A DNA stretch of 45,711 nt from an uncultured Acidobacteriota bacterium (lineage in GTDB: Bacteria > Acidobacteriota > Blastocatellia > Pyrinomonadales > Pyrinomonadaceae). Location: assembly GCA_937859595.1 (NCBI GenBank), contig CALMAH010000035.1:1-45711 (forward strand). Reading direction: 5' to 3'. Made by a program: the position numbers and the translations under genes. The notes below the pieces were generated by a model. That model made no database searches and was not told the DNA's origin. It was given only the letters and a program-made list of their open reading frames with translations. How positions within the stretch are numbered: the first letter of the stretch is position 1; each line of letters starts with the position of its first letter. Below are positions 18,631 to 27,865 of this stretch, in pieces.

Positions 18631-19200
18631 ATGGTCCCGATAGATAACCTAATAAAAAACCTGAGAGAGGTCCCGGACGAGAACTTTGTCTGCGACTATG
18701 TTTACGATCTGCTGATGGCCAATCCGGTGGATGTCGGGACGATCGAACGGTTCTTTTTCTGGAGCGACAAATTTTACACACGCAATCTTATCTACAAGGA
18801 CGACCGGTTTGAAATGATGGCGATATGCTGGGAGCCGGGACAGGTTTCGCGGGTGCATAACCACGCCGACCAGATGTGCTGGATGACGGTGCCGGTCGGG
18901 AAGCTGAAAGGCCAGAATTTTGCCGTGGCGGAGATGGACGAAACGAGAGGCTACTGCAAGCTAGTAGAAACGGACACTTTCGATCTGGCGGATTGTCTCG
19001 CCGCAAAGGTCGAGCTTGAGGAGCCGATACATCAGATATTGAACCTCGCAGAATTTGGCGGACGTGCGGCCAGCCTGCACATCTACTCAAAGCCCTTTGA
19101 CGCCTGCCTATCCTATTGCCGCGACACCGACACTTTCAAGGAAGTGAAACTTTGCTACACGAGCATTGACGGGAAACTGTGCGACGGCATCACCCTGTAA
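18631..19200 (+). CDS. Cysteine dioxygenase (type I, cupin)
   Basis: A 189-residue cupin protein. The metal motif appears as CWEPGQVSRVHNHADQMCWMTV, giving the HxH pair and a Cys in the usual crosslink or second-shell position, with a third His expected near LHIYSKPFDACLSYC. Cysteine dioxygenases use non-haem iron and O2 to turn cysteine into cysteine sulfinate. Relatives acting on 3-mercaptopropionate cannot be excluded from sequence alone. The C-terminus KLCYTSIDGKLCDGITL is echoed by a relic 1.6 kb downstream (20790-20866). It is monocistronic with a 140-bp upstream gap. Confidence 0.88.
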   Translation: MVPIDNLIKNLREVPDENFVCDYVYDLLMANPVDVGTIERFFFWSDKFYTRNLIYKDDRFEMMAICWEPGQVSRVHNHADQMCWMTVPVGKLKGQNFAVAEMDETRGYCKLVETDTFDLADCLAAKVELEEPIHQILNLAEFGGRAASLHIYSKPFDACLSYCRDTDTFKEVKLCYTSIDGKLCDGITL

Positions 19201-19233
19201 AAGCCATCCCGTCCCGGGCTATACATTTTTCGA

Positions 19234-20751
19234 ATGACCACCGGACAAAAAGGCGTCATTGCAGGACTTGTCTCACTCTATATCGTCTTGCGGTTATGGG
19301 GGTTAACGGACGCCTGCCTATGGTTTGACGAGATCTTTGGCGTTCATGCCGCTGAGCACGATTGGGGCGGCATGATCCGATTCGCAGCACAGGACCTGAT
19401 ACACCCGCCTCTCTTTTACGCACTGTTAAAACTATGGATATCGGTCGGCGGCGACAGCCTGATGTGGCTGCGTTTGTTCCCGGTGGTCTTTGCCGTCCTG
19501 GCTATCTTTCCTTTTCTGCAAATTTGTAGAGAGCTGCGGCTGGGGTGGAAGTCAATGGCCCTGGCATTGCTTCTGTTCTCGGCGAACGGAGCGCTGATCA
19601 AATATGCGCAGGAAGTCAGGATGTACAGCCTTTTGCTTTTTCTCTCGCTGATGTCGATATGGCTATTCTCTAGATTTTTTATCAAGGGCAAAGGCTTTGT
19701 CGCATTGGTGTTTGTAAACATACTGCTGGTCTATACGCACTATTTTGGCTGGCTGGTGGTGATATCAGAGGTAACGGCGATCCTGGTTTTTCAGCGGATA
19801 AAGCTGCGGAAAACGCTGCTGATGTTCGGCATTACGGCGGCAGCTTTTGTTCCCTGGGCGATAATGGTTTTCCGGGCGGCAACTGCCGGTTCGTCGCTTG
19901 AGCAGAATATCGGCTGGATCGAAAGGCCGGGCATCACGGCGATATTCGATCTCTTATTCGATCTGGTCGAGCCATTCTATTTCCAGGCAAGCAGCGCCGA
20001 CCCGATATCGCTTTTGTATATATCGATTCCGATGCTGATAGCGATCGGGACGGCAAAGCTCTTTTATCTTGCAGAATGGAAGGTCCCGGAAAAGAAAGAG
20101 GCATTTATGCTGTTATCTGTCCTGGCCGGCCTGCCGATAGCCGTGTCTCTCTTGGCCAGCTGGCTGCTGCCGTATTCGGTGTGGGGTTCGCGGCATTTGA
20201 TAATCATCTTTGCTCCGATGCTCCTGATGTCGGCTGTGTTCATTACAGAGATCAACCGGAAAACCGCGGCCTATGGAATTTTGGGTTTTGTGATCGTGTT
20301 GACGACAGCGGCCTTCATCGTTCGGGCAGGAGCCGAGCGGACAGATCCTACCTGGTGTACATGGGAACAGGCGGCCCGCAACGTGGCGCTCTCAGCGGAG
20401 ATGCCGGCCGGGGACGAACCTCCTGCCGCGGTATATGCATTCGAGGACCTTTCGGCTTACCATCTGTGGTTCGCACTTCGCAAATATCCGAATTACCGGG
20501 TCTACAAGATCGAAGGGATCAGCGGGATAGAGGAGGATAGGGCATTTTTTCTACCGCGAGGCTTTGACGAAGTCGAGCGGATCAAGATAAAGGATGTTCC
20601 CAGGCGACGAGCCTATGCTGCCTTTCGCGACAGCGAATTTTTACCGGGCCGGCCGCCACTTCTGTCATTCACCGAGCGCGGCTTTGAACTTCGAAAACAA
20701 CAAACCTTTGCAGCCGACGGACCCGACACCTTTCTTGTTGAAATTTACTGA
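19234..20751 (+). CDS. GT39-like membrane glycosyltransferase
   Basis: A 505-residue polytopic protein with about ten membrane segments in the N-terminal 370 residues and a soluble C-terminal domain. The first loop holds the acidic motif CLWFDEIFGVHAAEHDWGGM followed by LIHPPLFYALLKLW, the arrangement seen in GT39/ArnT-like enzymes that transfer sugars from polyprenyl phosphates on the outer face of the inner membrane. ALIKYAQEVRMYSLLLFLSL is another family hallmark. The acceptor is unknown; lipid A genes elsewhere in the window make a lipid or protein acceptor equally possible. It lies between the intact cysteine dioxygenase and a copy of that gene's 3' end. Confidence 0.88.
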   Translation: MTTGQKGVIAGLVSLYIVLRLWGLTDACLWFDEIFGVHAAEHDWGGMIRFAAQDLIHPPLFYALLKLWISVGGDSLMWLRLFPVVFAVLAIFPFLQICRELRLGWKSMALALLLFSANGALIKYAQEVRMYSLLLFLSLMSIWLFSRFFIKGKGFVALVFVNILLVYTHYFGWLVVISEVTAILVFQRIKLRKTLLMFGITAAAFVPWAIMVFRAATAGSSLEQNIGWIERPGITAIFDLLFDLVEPFYFQASSADPISLLYISIPMLIAIGTAKLFYLAEWKVPEKKEAFMLLSVLAGLPIAVSLLASWLLPYSVWGSRHLIIIFAPMLLMSAVFITEINRKTAAYGILGFVIVLTTAAFIVRAGAERTDPTWCTWEQAARNVALSAEMPAGDEPPAAVYAFEDLSAYHLWFALRKYPNYRVYKIEGISGIEEDRAFFLPRGFDEVERIKIKDVPRRRAYAAFRDSEFLPGRPPLLSFTERGFELRKQQTFAADGPDTFLVEIY

Positions 20752-20789
20752 CCGCTCTCTCGGCGTTTTCAACAGACATTGCCCGCCGG

Positions 20790-20866
20790 CACATTTGCAC
20801 GAAACCCCTTGGGCGGCTGTCTATACGAGCATCAACGGGAAACTCTGCGAAGGGGTTAGCTTGTAA
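20790..20866 (+). pseudogene. Relic of a cysteine dioxygenase 3' end
   Basis: The frame ending at the TAA 20864-20866 reads AHLHETPWAAVYTSINGKLCEGVSL. Its last 14 residues, YTSINGKLCEGVSL, match YTSIDGKLCDGITL at the end of the intact dioxygenase (18631-19200) at 10 of 14 positions, and the DNA is also clearly similar over about 45 bp. No dioxygenase core precedes it, so it is a truncated duplicate flanking the glycosyltransferase gene. Confidence 0.6.
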
Positions 20867-20979
20867 TTTGGTGAGATACGCGATCGGTGGAAACAGACGC
20901 CGTCCCTTTTATCTTCTAAAGTGAAGGCCCAGCCGGCGAGACAGTCACGGAACCAGTCCAAATGGTTAGATCGCTGCGT

Positions 20980-21624
20980 TCAAAGCCGTTGGCACGGAAA
21001 AAAGAAGCAGATATTGAAGTAAACGCTCACTTCATTGCCTTTTGCGTCTTTGCCGGAAAGAACGTCAAATGCCTGACCTTTTACCCTCAAAAGTGACTGG
21101 ACGGTTACAGTAAGCCCCAGCTCTCGCATGACGCGATACTCTTCCGGGATGCTTAGTACATAATAAGCGGTTTCCGGACTACGTCCATCTCCGCTCAGAA
21201 ATAATCCGTGCTGAGCCTTATGAAACAGATCGTTATAGTATTCAGACTTTTCCGTGTTGTTAAGGGCCTTGTAGGAATCTGAAACTGCTCCATGGATGTT
21301 GTGATTGTAAAATTCCATGTCAAGGACCTCTTCTGCAAGTTTGACCGCTTCGGCGTGGTTGTTAGATCCAAAAGCTTTTACCATTTCGGCCCGTTTAGGA
21401 TGTTCCTCGGGCTTTCCGCCGCTGATCCTCCACTCTACAAACGCACGTCGGAGCTGTCCAAAGTTAACGTCAGGAACTCCTTTCTTCAATTTCTCAACCA
21501 GAGCGAGATATTCCTGTTTCTTCTGTCTGGTTTGGTCGTTGTCCGGAGCTTGCGCATTAACGGCCGCGGATAATCCAAAGATCAACAGAAAGATCGAGAT
21601 AGTAAACGAATTTAAGTTTTTCAT
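20980..21624 (-). CDS. Secreted protein, DUF4919-like
   Basis: About 214 residues from ATG 21624 (GTG 21630 also in frame), with a signal peptide (SFTISIFLLIFGLSAAVNAQ). The mature protein contains VPDVNFGQLRRAFVEWRISGGKPEEHP and a helical middle (EAVKLAEEVLDMEFYNHNIHGAVSDSYKALN), then YYVLSIPEEYRVMRELGL. This layout resembles DUF4919 proteins, whose function is unknown; the assignment is from memory of the family. It ends with an unusual FNICFFFPCQRL tail with two cysteines. Composition is lower in GC than cysS next to it. Confidence 0.75.
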   Translation of the reverse strand: MKNLNSFTISIFLLIFGLSAAVNAQAPDNDQTRQKKQEYLALVEKLKKGVPDVNFGQLRRAFVEWRISGGKPEEHPKRAEMVKAFGSNNHAEAVKLAEEVLDMEFYNHNIHGAVSDSYKALNNTEKSEYYNDLFHKAQHGLFLSGDGRSPETAYYVLSIPEEYRVMRELGLTVTVQSLLRVKGQAFDVLSGKDAKGNEVSVYFNICFFFPCQRL

Positions 21625-21636
21625 AAACACCTATTT

Positions 21637-23082
21637 TCACTTCCGTTTCCAACGGACGCCGTCTTTTGTGTCTTCCAAAATGATGCCCCGGGCGGCTAGC
21701 TGGTCGCGGATCTCATCGGAGCGGGCGAAATCGCGGTTAGTTCGGGCCTCGCGGCGTTCTTCGAGAAGAGCTTCGATCTCGGCGTCGAGCATCGCATTTT
21801 CTTCAGTTCCGAAGATGCCGAGGACCGCGTCGAATTTTGCAATGGCATCGAGAACGGCGGCGCGGTCGTCCGATGTCAGCCCACGCTCGGCGACGGCCGT
21901 GTTTACTTCGCGGACCATCTCGTGGATCGCTGCGAGTGCGGCGGCGGTGTTGAAATCATCGTCCATGGCAGTCTCGAATTTGTCGAGAGCGACAGAGGCG
22001 GAAACGCGAACGGTAGGGAGTGTGTCTTCTTCTCGCCCTTCGATGTCTACACCCTCGGTACGGCTCGGGTTCCCGCCTTCTTTTACAACCTGTCGAAAAT
22101 TACGGAGGCGCTCGACCGTTGATTCGGCACCCTGCAAACCTTCGAACGTGAAATTCAACTGCTTTCGCGTCGGGACGGAAAGCAAGAGGTAGCGGATGCC
22201 GAGAGCCGAATAGCCCTGGTCGCGTAGATCCCGAAATGTGAAGAAATTGCCCTTAGATTTGGACATCGTCACTTCGTCGATCTTCAGGAATTCGCTGTGT
22301 ATCCAGTATTTGGAGAAGAGCTTTCCGGTCGCACCTTCGCTCTGGGCGATCTCGTTCTCGTGATGGGGAAACTGGAGGTCCTGGCCGCCGGCGTGGATGT
22401 CAAAGGTCTCGCCGAGATAACGCATCGACATCGCGGAGCATTCGATATGCCAACCGGGACGCCCGCGTCCGAAGGGGGCTTCCCATCCGGGCTCTTCCGT
22501 CTCGCCAACGAGCTTCCAGAGCGCAAAATCGCGGGCATCTTCCTTGTCGTATTTGTCGGTGTCTATCCGTTCGCTGCCGCCGGCGATATTGCCTTCAAAT
22601 TTTATCCGCGACAGCTTTCCGTAATCGGGGAACGACGAAATCCGGTAATAGATAGAACCGTCAGATTCGTAGGCCTTGCCGTTGTCGATCAGCTTTTGGA
22701 TGATCTCGATCATCTCGGGGATGTGGTGTGTGGCCCGTGGGGTTACCTCGGGACGCTCCATTCCGAGGGCGTCGAAATCTTCCCAAAAGGCCGTGATATA
22801 AGGAGCGGTAAACTCATCAATGCTGATGCCTCGGGCCTTGGCCTCTTTTATGATGCGGTCGTCAATGTCCGTAAGATTAAAGACATGCAGCACCTCGTAT
22901 CCCTTGAACTTCAGATAGCGACGCAGCACGTCGCCAAAGATGAACGTCCGGAAATTTCCGATATGCGCAAAGTTCCAGACCGTGGGGCCGCAGATGTACA
23001 TCCGCACCTTGCCGTCCTCGATAGGGTGAAACTCTTCGACCTGGCGTGTTAGTGTATTGAAAAATCGCAGCATACTTTCCAT
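21637..23082 (-). CDS. cysS: Cysteinyl-tRNA synthetase
   Basis: A class I aminoacyl-tRNA synthetase charging tRNA-Cys in the cytoplasm. The HIGH-type motif is FAHIGNFRTF within YICGPTVWNFAHIGN, and the KMSKS loop is EVTMSKSKGNFFTFRD. Zinc ligands are visible as the Cys of YICGPT, the Cys of GWHIECSAMS, and the His/Glu of FPHHENEIAQSE. The C-terminal anticodon-binding helical domain ends DTKDGVRWKRK, with the usual ARGIILEDTKDGVRW signature. ATG 23082 or 23073 are both plausible; 23082 is used. It is only 12 bp from the DUF4919-like gene and follows a kinase gene on the same strand. Confidence 0.96.
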   Translation of the reverse strand: MESMLRFFNTLTRQVEEFHPIEDGKVRMYICGPTVWNFAHIGNFRTFIFGDVLRRYLKFKGYEVLHVFNLTDIDDRIIKEAKARGISIDEFTAPYITAFWEDFDALGMERPEVTPRATHHIPEMIEIIQKLIDNGKAYESDGSIYYRISSFPDYGKLSRIKFEGNIAGGSERIDTDKYDKEDARDFALWKLVGETEEPGWEAPFGRGRPGWHIECSAMSMRYLGETFDIHAGGQDLQFPHHENEIAQSEGATGKLFSKYWIHSEFLKIDEVTMSKSKGNFFTFRDLRDQGYSALGIRYLLLSVPTRKQLNFTFEGLQGAESTVERLRNFRQVVKEGGNPSRTEGVDIEGREEDTLPTVRVSASVALDKFETAMDDDFNTAAALAAIHEMVREVNTAVAERGLTSDDRAAVLDAIAKFDAVLGIFGTEENAMLDAEIEALLEERREARTNRDFARSDEIRDQLAARGIILEDTKDGVRWKRK

Positions 23083-23167
23083 TTGCCATCGAGGCATCGG
23101 CGGCAATGGAATAAATTTTCACGCAAAGTCGCGAAGAACGCAAAGGTTGGAGGATTTCATCTTGCCA

Positions 23168-26050
23168 CTAATCGGCGTCGGGAAGGCGGATGAGCCAGAC
23201 GTCGGCATCGACCTGGAGATTGCGGTAAAAGAGGAGTGTATTGTCTTTTGAGATATTCGCGTGCTGAAGTTCGTAGCCTTCGGGCTGAAAAAGAGGCGAG
23301 CATTTTAGGTCCGTAGTGTCACAAAGGTGGACGGCGTTTGACCAGGTATAGATAAAATGGCGGCTGTCACGAAGCCAGACGGGGGTAGCACCGCGGATGC
23401 CGGTCTGCATCAGTTTCCCGGCCGGAAGATCGAGGATGTCGATGCTTCGTTCGCCTCCGGTGCGGTCCATTGAGATCGTGAGCAGTTTCGTGCCGTCCGG
23501 CGACCAACTATCAGCCCGCATAGAGACGTTTTCGTCGCCGGGGAAGAGCGGCTGAGGCACTTGCTCGCTCCACGAACGGCCGAGGTCCATCATGAACGGC
23601 ACATAACGATCGCCGCGTATCTCTGTGAAGACGAGGCGGTCGCCCGTAGGCGAAAGTACTGCGGTGACGGCCCCGTCGGCATCGGTATCGGTCCATTGCC
23701 GCAGGCCGGAGCCGTCCGCGTTTATCGACCAGATCTGGTATTTTCCGCTGCGGTCCGTGTGGAAGAAGATGCTTTTGCCGTCCGGTGCCCAACGCGGGCC
23801 GCGCTCACGGAAACGGTCGTTCAAAAGCTCGACCAGGTCGCGGCCCTCGCGGTCAAAGACGGCCAGGTCTTCCTGAGTGTGCGTCGGTTTGCGGGCCACG
23901 AATCGCGTTCCGTCGGGCGAAAGGTCCGGGTTCGCGACCTCGTTGTTTCCCTGTGTCACCCATTCCGGGGAACCGCTGATCTTCCGGCTGACGGGGTCAA
24001 AGCCGACGGCCTGAACATTTGACCGGCTCTCATAACGGACATAGGCGATGCTGCGGCCATTGCGGGCAAAACTGATGTGGCGGACATAGCGCGAGGGCGT
24101 GGTGATCGGCTGCGGCGGCGAGGTTTCCCGGCCGGTCATTTCGTCGATACCGACGCGCCAGAGGTTCATATTTCCGCCGCGATTGCTGGCAAAGTAAAGA
24201 TATCTTCCATCGGGCGACCAGACCGGATTCCAGTCCGTTGCCGGATCAGAGGCGATCACGACCGGCTCCCCGCCATCGGCAGGAATCGTGGCGAGCTCGC
24301 CCTGTTTTCCTTCCTCGACGAACCAGAAAGCGATACGGTGGCCGTTCGGCGACCAGCTTGGCATGATGGCGTCCGGCCCTGCCTCGAGCTTTTCGGCGGT
24401 CCCATCGGCAACATCTATTACGTAAAGCTCACTGTCGGGCACCGTGTGTGCAGTGTGTACGCGGACAGCCTTTGTGGAGACTGCAATGCTTCGGCCGTCG
24501 GGCGACCAAGACGGATGATAGCCGAGATCAGAGATGCGGCGGGCGTTCTCGCCGGTAGCCTCCATCACATAGATGCCGCCGGGTTCCCGGCTTGAACGAA
24601 AGGCGATGTGGCGACCATCGGGTGAAAATGCGGGCATCACATTGCTGCCATCTGAGTTTGCCGTTAGATTTATGGGGTTTCGGCCGCCGACACGCTGGGA
24701 AAATATGTCGCGTCTGCCGGACGGCCCGCTTTCGTAGACGATGGTCGTGCCGTCCGACGATAGGCTAGGAAATGCTTCGACGGTCTCGGCATCGGTAAGC
24801 TGTTCGTGAAGGGCCTGGTTCCAGCGTGTGAGATCGTCATCGCCTTTGACAAAGCCGACATAGATCGCGGCGGCGGCGAACATAGCGACGACAGCGACCC
24901 CGGCGGCTGCAAACGCCTTGCGGCCGGACCGGCGGCGAAGAAATGGGAGGCCAGAGGCCGCCAGCCCGTCTTCCCGATTCTCCAAACGACGCAGGATCCT
25001 TTTCAAGTCGGCGCGAAGATCGGCGGCGGATTGATAGCCGAGAGCGGGGTCCTTTTCGAGAAGCTTGAGGAGAACGCGGTCGAGCTCCGGCGGTATCTCG
25101 GAATTGAGCGAGCTCGGCACTTCAGGGTCGGACGAAAGAATCGCCTGAAACGTCTCCTGTCGCGTTTTACCGCGAAAAGGGTTTGTGCCGGTAAGAAATT
25201 CGTAGAGCACGACGCCGGCGCTCCAGAGGTCCGTTCGGTGGTCCACCGGGTCGTCGGTCATTTGCGACGGGGACATATATGCCGGTGTGCCGATGATCGA
25301 CCCGACCGCCGTGGCGTTTGCTCCGTGGAGCGAATCGTGGCCGGTGCCCATAAGTTTAGCCAGCCCGAAATCGAGTATCTTTGCGTAACCGTCGCGGCGG
25401 ATCATTATGTTCTCAGGTTTGATGTCGCGATGGACGATGCCGGCGTAGTGGGCGGCGCCGAGGGCATCACAGATCTGAATGGAATTGGCGACGATGTTTC
25501 TAAGTTTAAAATCACCGCCCATCAATTCGCGGAGCGTTTTGCCCTCGACAAATTCGGTGGCGATATAATTAATGCCCTCATGGATGCCAACGTCATAGAC
25601 AGTAACGATGCCCGGATGATTGAGTTTTGAAACGGCACGGGCTTCAAGCTCGAACCGGAGAACGCGGTCATCCTGAGAGCCGTATTCGGGCGGCAGGATC
25701 TTTAGAGCGACATTGCGTTTGAGCTTTTGGTCAAAAGCCAAATAGACCTCGCCCATGCCGCCAGCGCCGAGCAGCCGGACTATTCGGTAATGGGCGATGT
25801 TTTTGCCGGACAAACCGACCTGGTCTTGGACGGTCTCGGCATCGGCGAACGCCTCGGCCGCAACACTCATTGCGTGGCGATCGAGAAATCCATCAGCGTT
25901 CTCCGAGGCCGCGAGCAGTTCGAGCACGGCCCGACGGAGATCTTCGTCGCCGGCTGCCCGGCGTTCTACAAATGCGTTCCTCTCCGCCGCCGGGAGCTCC
26001 AGCGCGGCATCGAGCAATTCGTCGATCTCTTTCCAGCGGTCAGCGTTCAT
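23168..26050 (-). CDS. Membrane Ser/Thr protein kinase with PD40 beta-propeller
   Basis: About 960 residues. A short N-terminal helical region (RWKEIDELLDAALELPAAERNAF) typical of acidobacterial kinases precedes a Hanks-type kinase domain: GAGGMGEVYLAFD (P-loop), VALKILPPE (catalytic Lys), HRDIKPENIM and DFGLAKLMG. The APE-type motif reads YMSPSQM, replacing the usual Glu by Ser. One membrane helix follows (AFAAAGVAVVAMFAAAAIYVGFV), then an external propeller with at least eight PD40 blades (for example WSPDGRYLYFASNRGG, WAPDGKSIFFHTDRSG and WSPDGTKLLTIS). It probably senses an extracytoplasmic signal. ATG 26050 lies 5 nt after the sigma factor stop, so the two are co-transcribed and likely functionally linked. 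Confidence 0.93.
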   Translation of the reverse strand: MNADRWKEIDELLDAALELPAAERNAFVERRAAGDEDLRRAVLELLAASENADGFLDRHAMSVAAEAFADAETVQDQVGLSGKNIAHYRIVRLLGAGGMGEVYLAFDQKLKRNVALKILPPEYGSQDDRVLRFELEARAVSKLNHPGIVTVYDVGIHEGINYIATEFVEGKTLRELMGGDFKLRNIVANSIQICDALGAAHYAGIVHRDIKPENIMIRRDGYAKILDFGLAKLMGTGHDSLHGANATAVGSIIGTPAYMSPSQMTDDPVDHRTDLWSAGVVLYEFLTGTNPFRGKTRQETFQAILSSDPEVPSSLNSEIPPELDRVLLKLLEKDPALGYQSAADLRADLKRILRRLENREDGLAASGLPFLRRRSGRKAFAAAGVAVVAMFAAAAIYVGFVKGDDDLTRWNQALHEQLTDAETVEAFPSLSSDGTTIVYESGPSGRRDIFSQRVGGRNPINLTANSDGSNVMPAFSPDGRHIAFRSSREPGGIYVMEATGENARRISDLGYHPSWSPDGRSIAVSTKAVRVHTAHTVPDSELYVIDVADGTAEKLEAGPDAIMPSWSPNGHRIAFWFVEEGKQGELATIPADGGEPVVIASDPATDWNPVWSPDGRYLYFASNRGGNMNLWRVGIDEMTGRETSPPQPITTPSRYVRHISFARNGRSIAYVRYESRSNVQAVGFDPVSRKISGSPEWVTQGNNEVANPDLSPDGTRFVARKPTHTQEDLAVFDREGRDLVELLNDRFRERGPRWAPDGKSIFFHTDRSGKYQIWSINADGSGLRQWTDTDADGAVTAVLSPTGDRLVFTEIRGDRYVPFMMDLGRSWSEQVPQPLFPGDENVSMRADSWSPDGTKLLTISMDRTGGERSIDILDLPAGKLMQTGIRGATPVWLRDSRHFIYTWSNAVHLCDTTDLKCSPLFQPEGYELQHANISKDNTLLFYRNLQVDADVWLIRLPDAD

Positions 26051-26055
26051 TGGAC

Positions 26056-26619
26056 TTATTTCGATAATTCCAGGTGAAGCCAGGCCTTTGCTTTCTTCCA
26101 TTCGCGAAGGACCGTTATCTCCGCGACGCCGAGGACCTCTGCGATCTCATCGGTCTTAAGGCCGCCGAAGAATTTTAGCTCGACGATACGAGCCTTTCGC
26201 TCGTCAAATTCGGCAAGCGAGGTAAGTGCCTCATCGAGGGCGATGATATCCGGATCGCCGGTCTCGGCCTTGTATTCGGCTTCATTGAGCGAGACCTTGA
26301 CGACGGCCGCACCGTCCTGTTTTGGGCGTTTACGGGCAAAATCGACCAATATACGACGCATCATCTGCGCGGCGACGCCGTAGAAATGTGCCCGGTTCTC
26401 CCAACGTGCGTTTTTCCAGTCGATAAGCCTTAGGAAGGCCTCATTGACGAGGGCAGTCGGTTGTAGCGTGTGCCCGGCGCGTTCCCGGGCCATGTAACCC
26501 TTTGCCAAACGGTAGAGTTCGGCGTGAACGACAGGCGCAAGCTCATCGAGCGCGGCCTCGCTGCCGTCGCTCCAACGTTTGAGAAGTTCCGTGACATTAC
26601 CGGTTCGTGATTCGGACAT
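26056..26619 (-). CDS. ECF-type RNA polymerase sigma factor (TIGR02999-like)
   Basis: A 187-residue sigma-70-family protein. Region 2 includes LDELAPVVHAELYRLAKGYMARERAGHTLQPTALVNEAFLRLIDW and RAHFYGVAAQMMRRILVDFARK, the hallmark text of the TIGR02999 ECF group common in Acidobacteria and Planctomycetes. Region 4 is LAEFDERKARIVELKFFGGLKTDEIAEVLGVAEITVLREWKKAKAWL, a helix-turn-helix. Members of this group often neighbour Ser/Thr kinases, as here, and may be controlled by phosphorylation rather than by an anti-sigma factor. ATG 26619 is chosen because domain homology begins just after it; upstream residues are not family-like. Confidence 0.93.
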   Translation of the reverse strand: MSESRTGNVTELLKRWSDGSEAALDELAPVVHAELYRLAKGYMARERAGHTLQPTALVNEAFLRLIDWKNARWENRAHFYGVAAQMMRRILVDFARKRPKQDGAAVVKVSLNEAEYKAETGDPDIIALDEALTSLAEFDERKARIVELKFFGGLKTDEIAEVLGVAEITVLREWKKAKAWLHLELSK

Positions 26620-26821
26620 TCGGATCGGATGCAGAACTGGAGTGCAAGACCTCCCTAACTTACCACAGTTTCCGGACACGACGATCATTTTTCAAGTCGA
26701 ATGATAGCTTTTCGCTGACCCGAACGCTTTAGAGAACGACGGCGGGAAAGCCGAGGAGGCGCAAATACAGCCCGCCGAGACCGAGCAAGGGCGGAATAAA
26801 TGAAGGAAGGTTATTTGAACT

Positions 26822-27280
26822 ATGGCATTCAAACATTCGACAAAAGATGAAGAGTTGAAAGAGTACCTGAACGGCTTTGATTATTTCTGGACGATAAGCA
26901 GCAACGTCGGATACGGCTATCCAAACAAACCTCTGGACGTGCTCCTTGTCCAGTTCTTTCTGAACGCGATCGATACCCATTTGACAGGCGGCTATCCATA
27001 TTATTACGGCGATAACTACATAGAAGAGGACGGCAAGTTTGGCGGAAAGACATGGGCAAGGATCAAGCAGTTTCAGTTGGCGAATGGGGCGGTTGCCGAC
27101 GGAATGGTGTCGGCGGCTCGGGGCCAGGAACTGAGGTCAAAAAAGCAGCGTCGCCCGCTGACGATCTATGCACTGAACAGCTGGTACTCGTATGAAAGGC
27201 GGCAATTCTACCGCGATCTGAAGATGGACAAAGACCTACCATACGACCTCGTTAACCAGTTCGAGGTACCGGACTTTTAA
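26822..27280 (+). CDS. Peptidoglycan-binding-domain-like protein
   Basis: A 152-residue protein without a signal peptide. The central segment LDVLLVQFFLN...EEDGKFGGKTWARIKQFQLANGAVADGMVS resembles a PG_binding_1 fold, where a DGxFGxxTxxAxxxFQ pattern is characteristic. The rest is rich in Tyr and Trp and matches nothing I know. No secretion signal is visible, so export would need another route. It is divergent from the sigma/kinase pair, and a globin and a HExxH protein lie downstream on the same strand. Confidence 0.72.
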   Translation: MAFKHSTKDEELKEYLNGFDYFWTISSNVGYGYPNKPLDVLLVQFFLNAIDTHLTGGYPYYYGDNYIEEDGKFGGKTWARIKQFQLANGAVADGMVSAARGQELRSKKQRRPLTIYALNSWYSYERRQFYRDLKMDKDLPYDLVNQFEVPDF

Positions 27281-27349
27281 GGGGAATGAACAGTCCGGGG
27301 CAGGAGGCGTGAGCTTTAGGGGGTTGCCGGTAGTGAGGTACCAGAGAAA

Positions 27350-27781
27350 ATGACAAAAAAACAGATAGATCTCGTCAGGAAGAGCTTTAAGCGGCTGGAA
27401 CCCGTGGCCGAAGAAGCAGCAGTCCTATTCTATGCACGGCTCTTCGAGCTGGATCCGTCGCTGCGTCCGATGTTCAGGGGCGGGATCCGTGAACAGGGCC
27501 TTAAGCTGATGCAGATGATCGGGATCGCGGTAAGGGGGCTCGACGATCTGGACGCACTGGTCCCGGCGGTAAGGACACTGGGAGCACGTCATACCGAGTA
27601 CGGCGTCCAGGAACATCATTACGAGACGGTCGCCGAGGCATTGCTATGGACGTTTGAGATCGCGTTACGAGAACATTTTACGACCGAGACGAAGGACGCG
27701 TGGGCTACGGTGTATGGCCTTCTGGCCCAAACGATGAAGGAAGCTGCCGCACAACATACTGAAAATGCGGCGGCGGCTTGA
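27350..27781 (+). CDS. Single-domain bacterial globin
   Basis: A 143-residue globin resembling the haem domain of flavohaemoglobins and Vitreoscilla haemoglobin. The N-terminal IDLVRKSFKRLEPVAEEAAVLFYARLFELDPSLRPMF matches helices A-C. The proximal His is in LGARHTEYGVQEHHYETVAEALLWTF, and DAWATVYGLLAQTMKEAA matches helix H. The flavin reductase domain of flavohaemoglobins is absent, so it must bind O2 or NO without a built-in reductase. It may supply or scavenge O2 or detoxify NO. It stands alone on the plus strand. Confidence 0.9.
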   Translation: MTKKQIDLVRKSFKRLEPVAEEAAVLFYARLFELDPSLRPMFRGGIREQGLKLMQMIGIAVRGLDDLDALVPAVRTLGARHTEYGVQEHHYETVAEALLWTFEIALREHFTTETKDAWATVYGLLAQTMKEAAAQHTENAAAA

Positions 27782-27865
27782 ATAATTGATCGAGTGTTGT
27801 AAGCCGTGCCCTTTTTGGTCAGGCTGAGCTTTCGAAAAAAGTAATTAAGAGGATAGGAAGTAATT

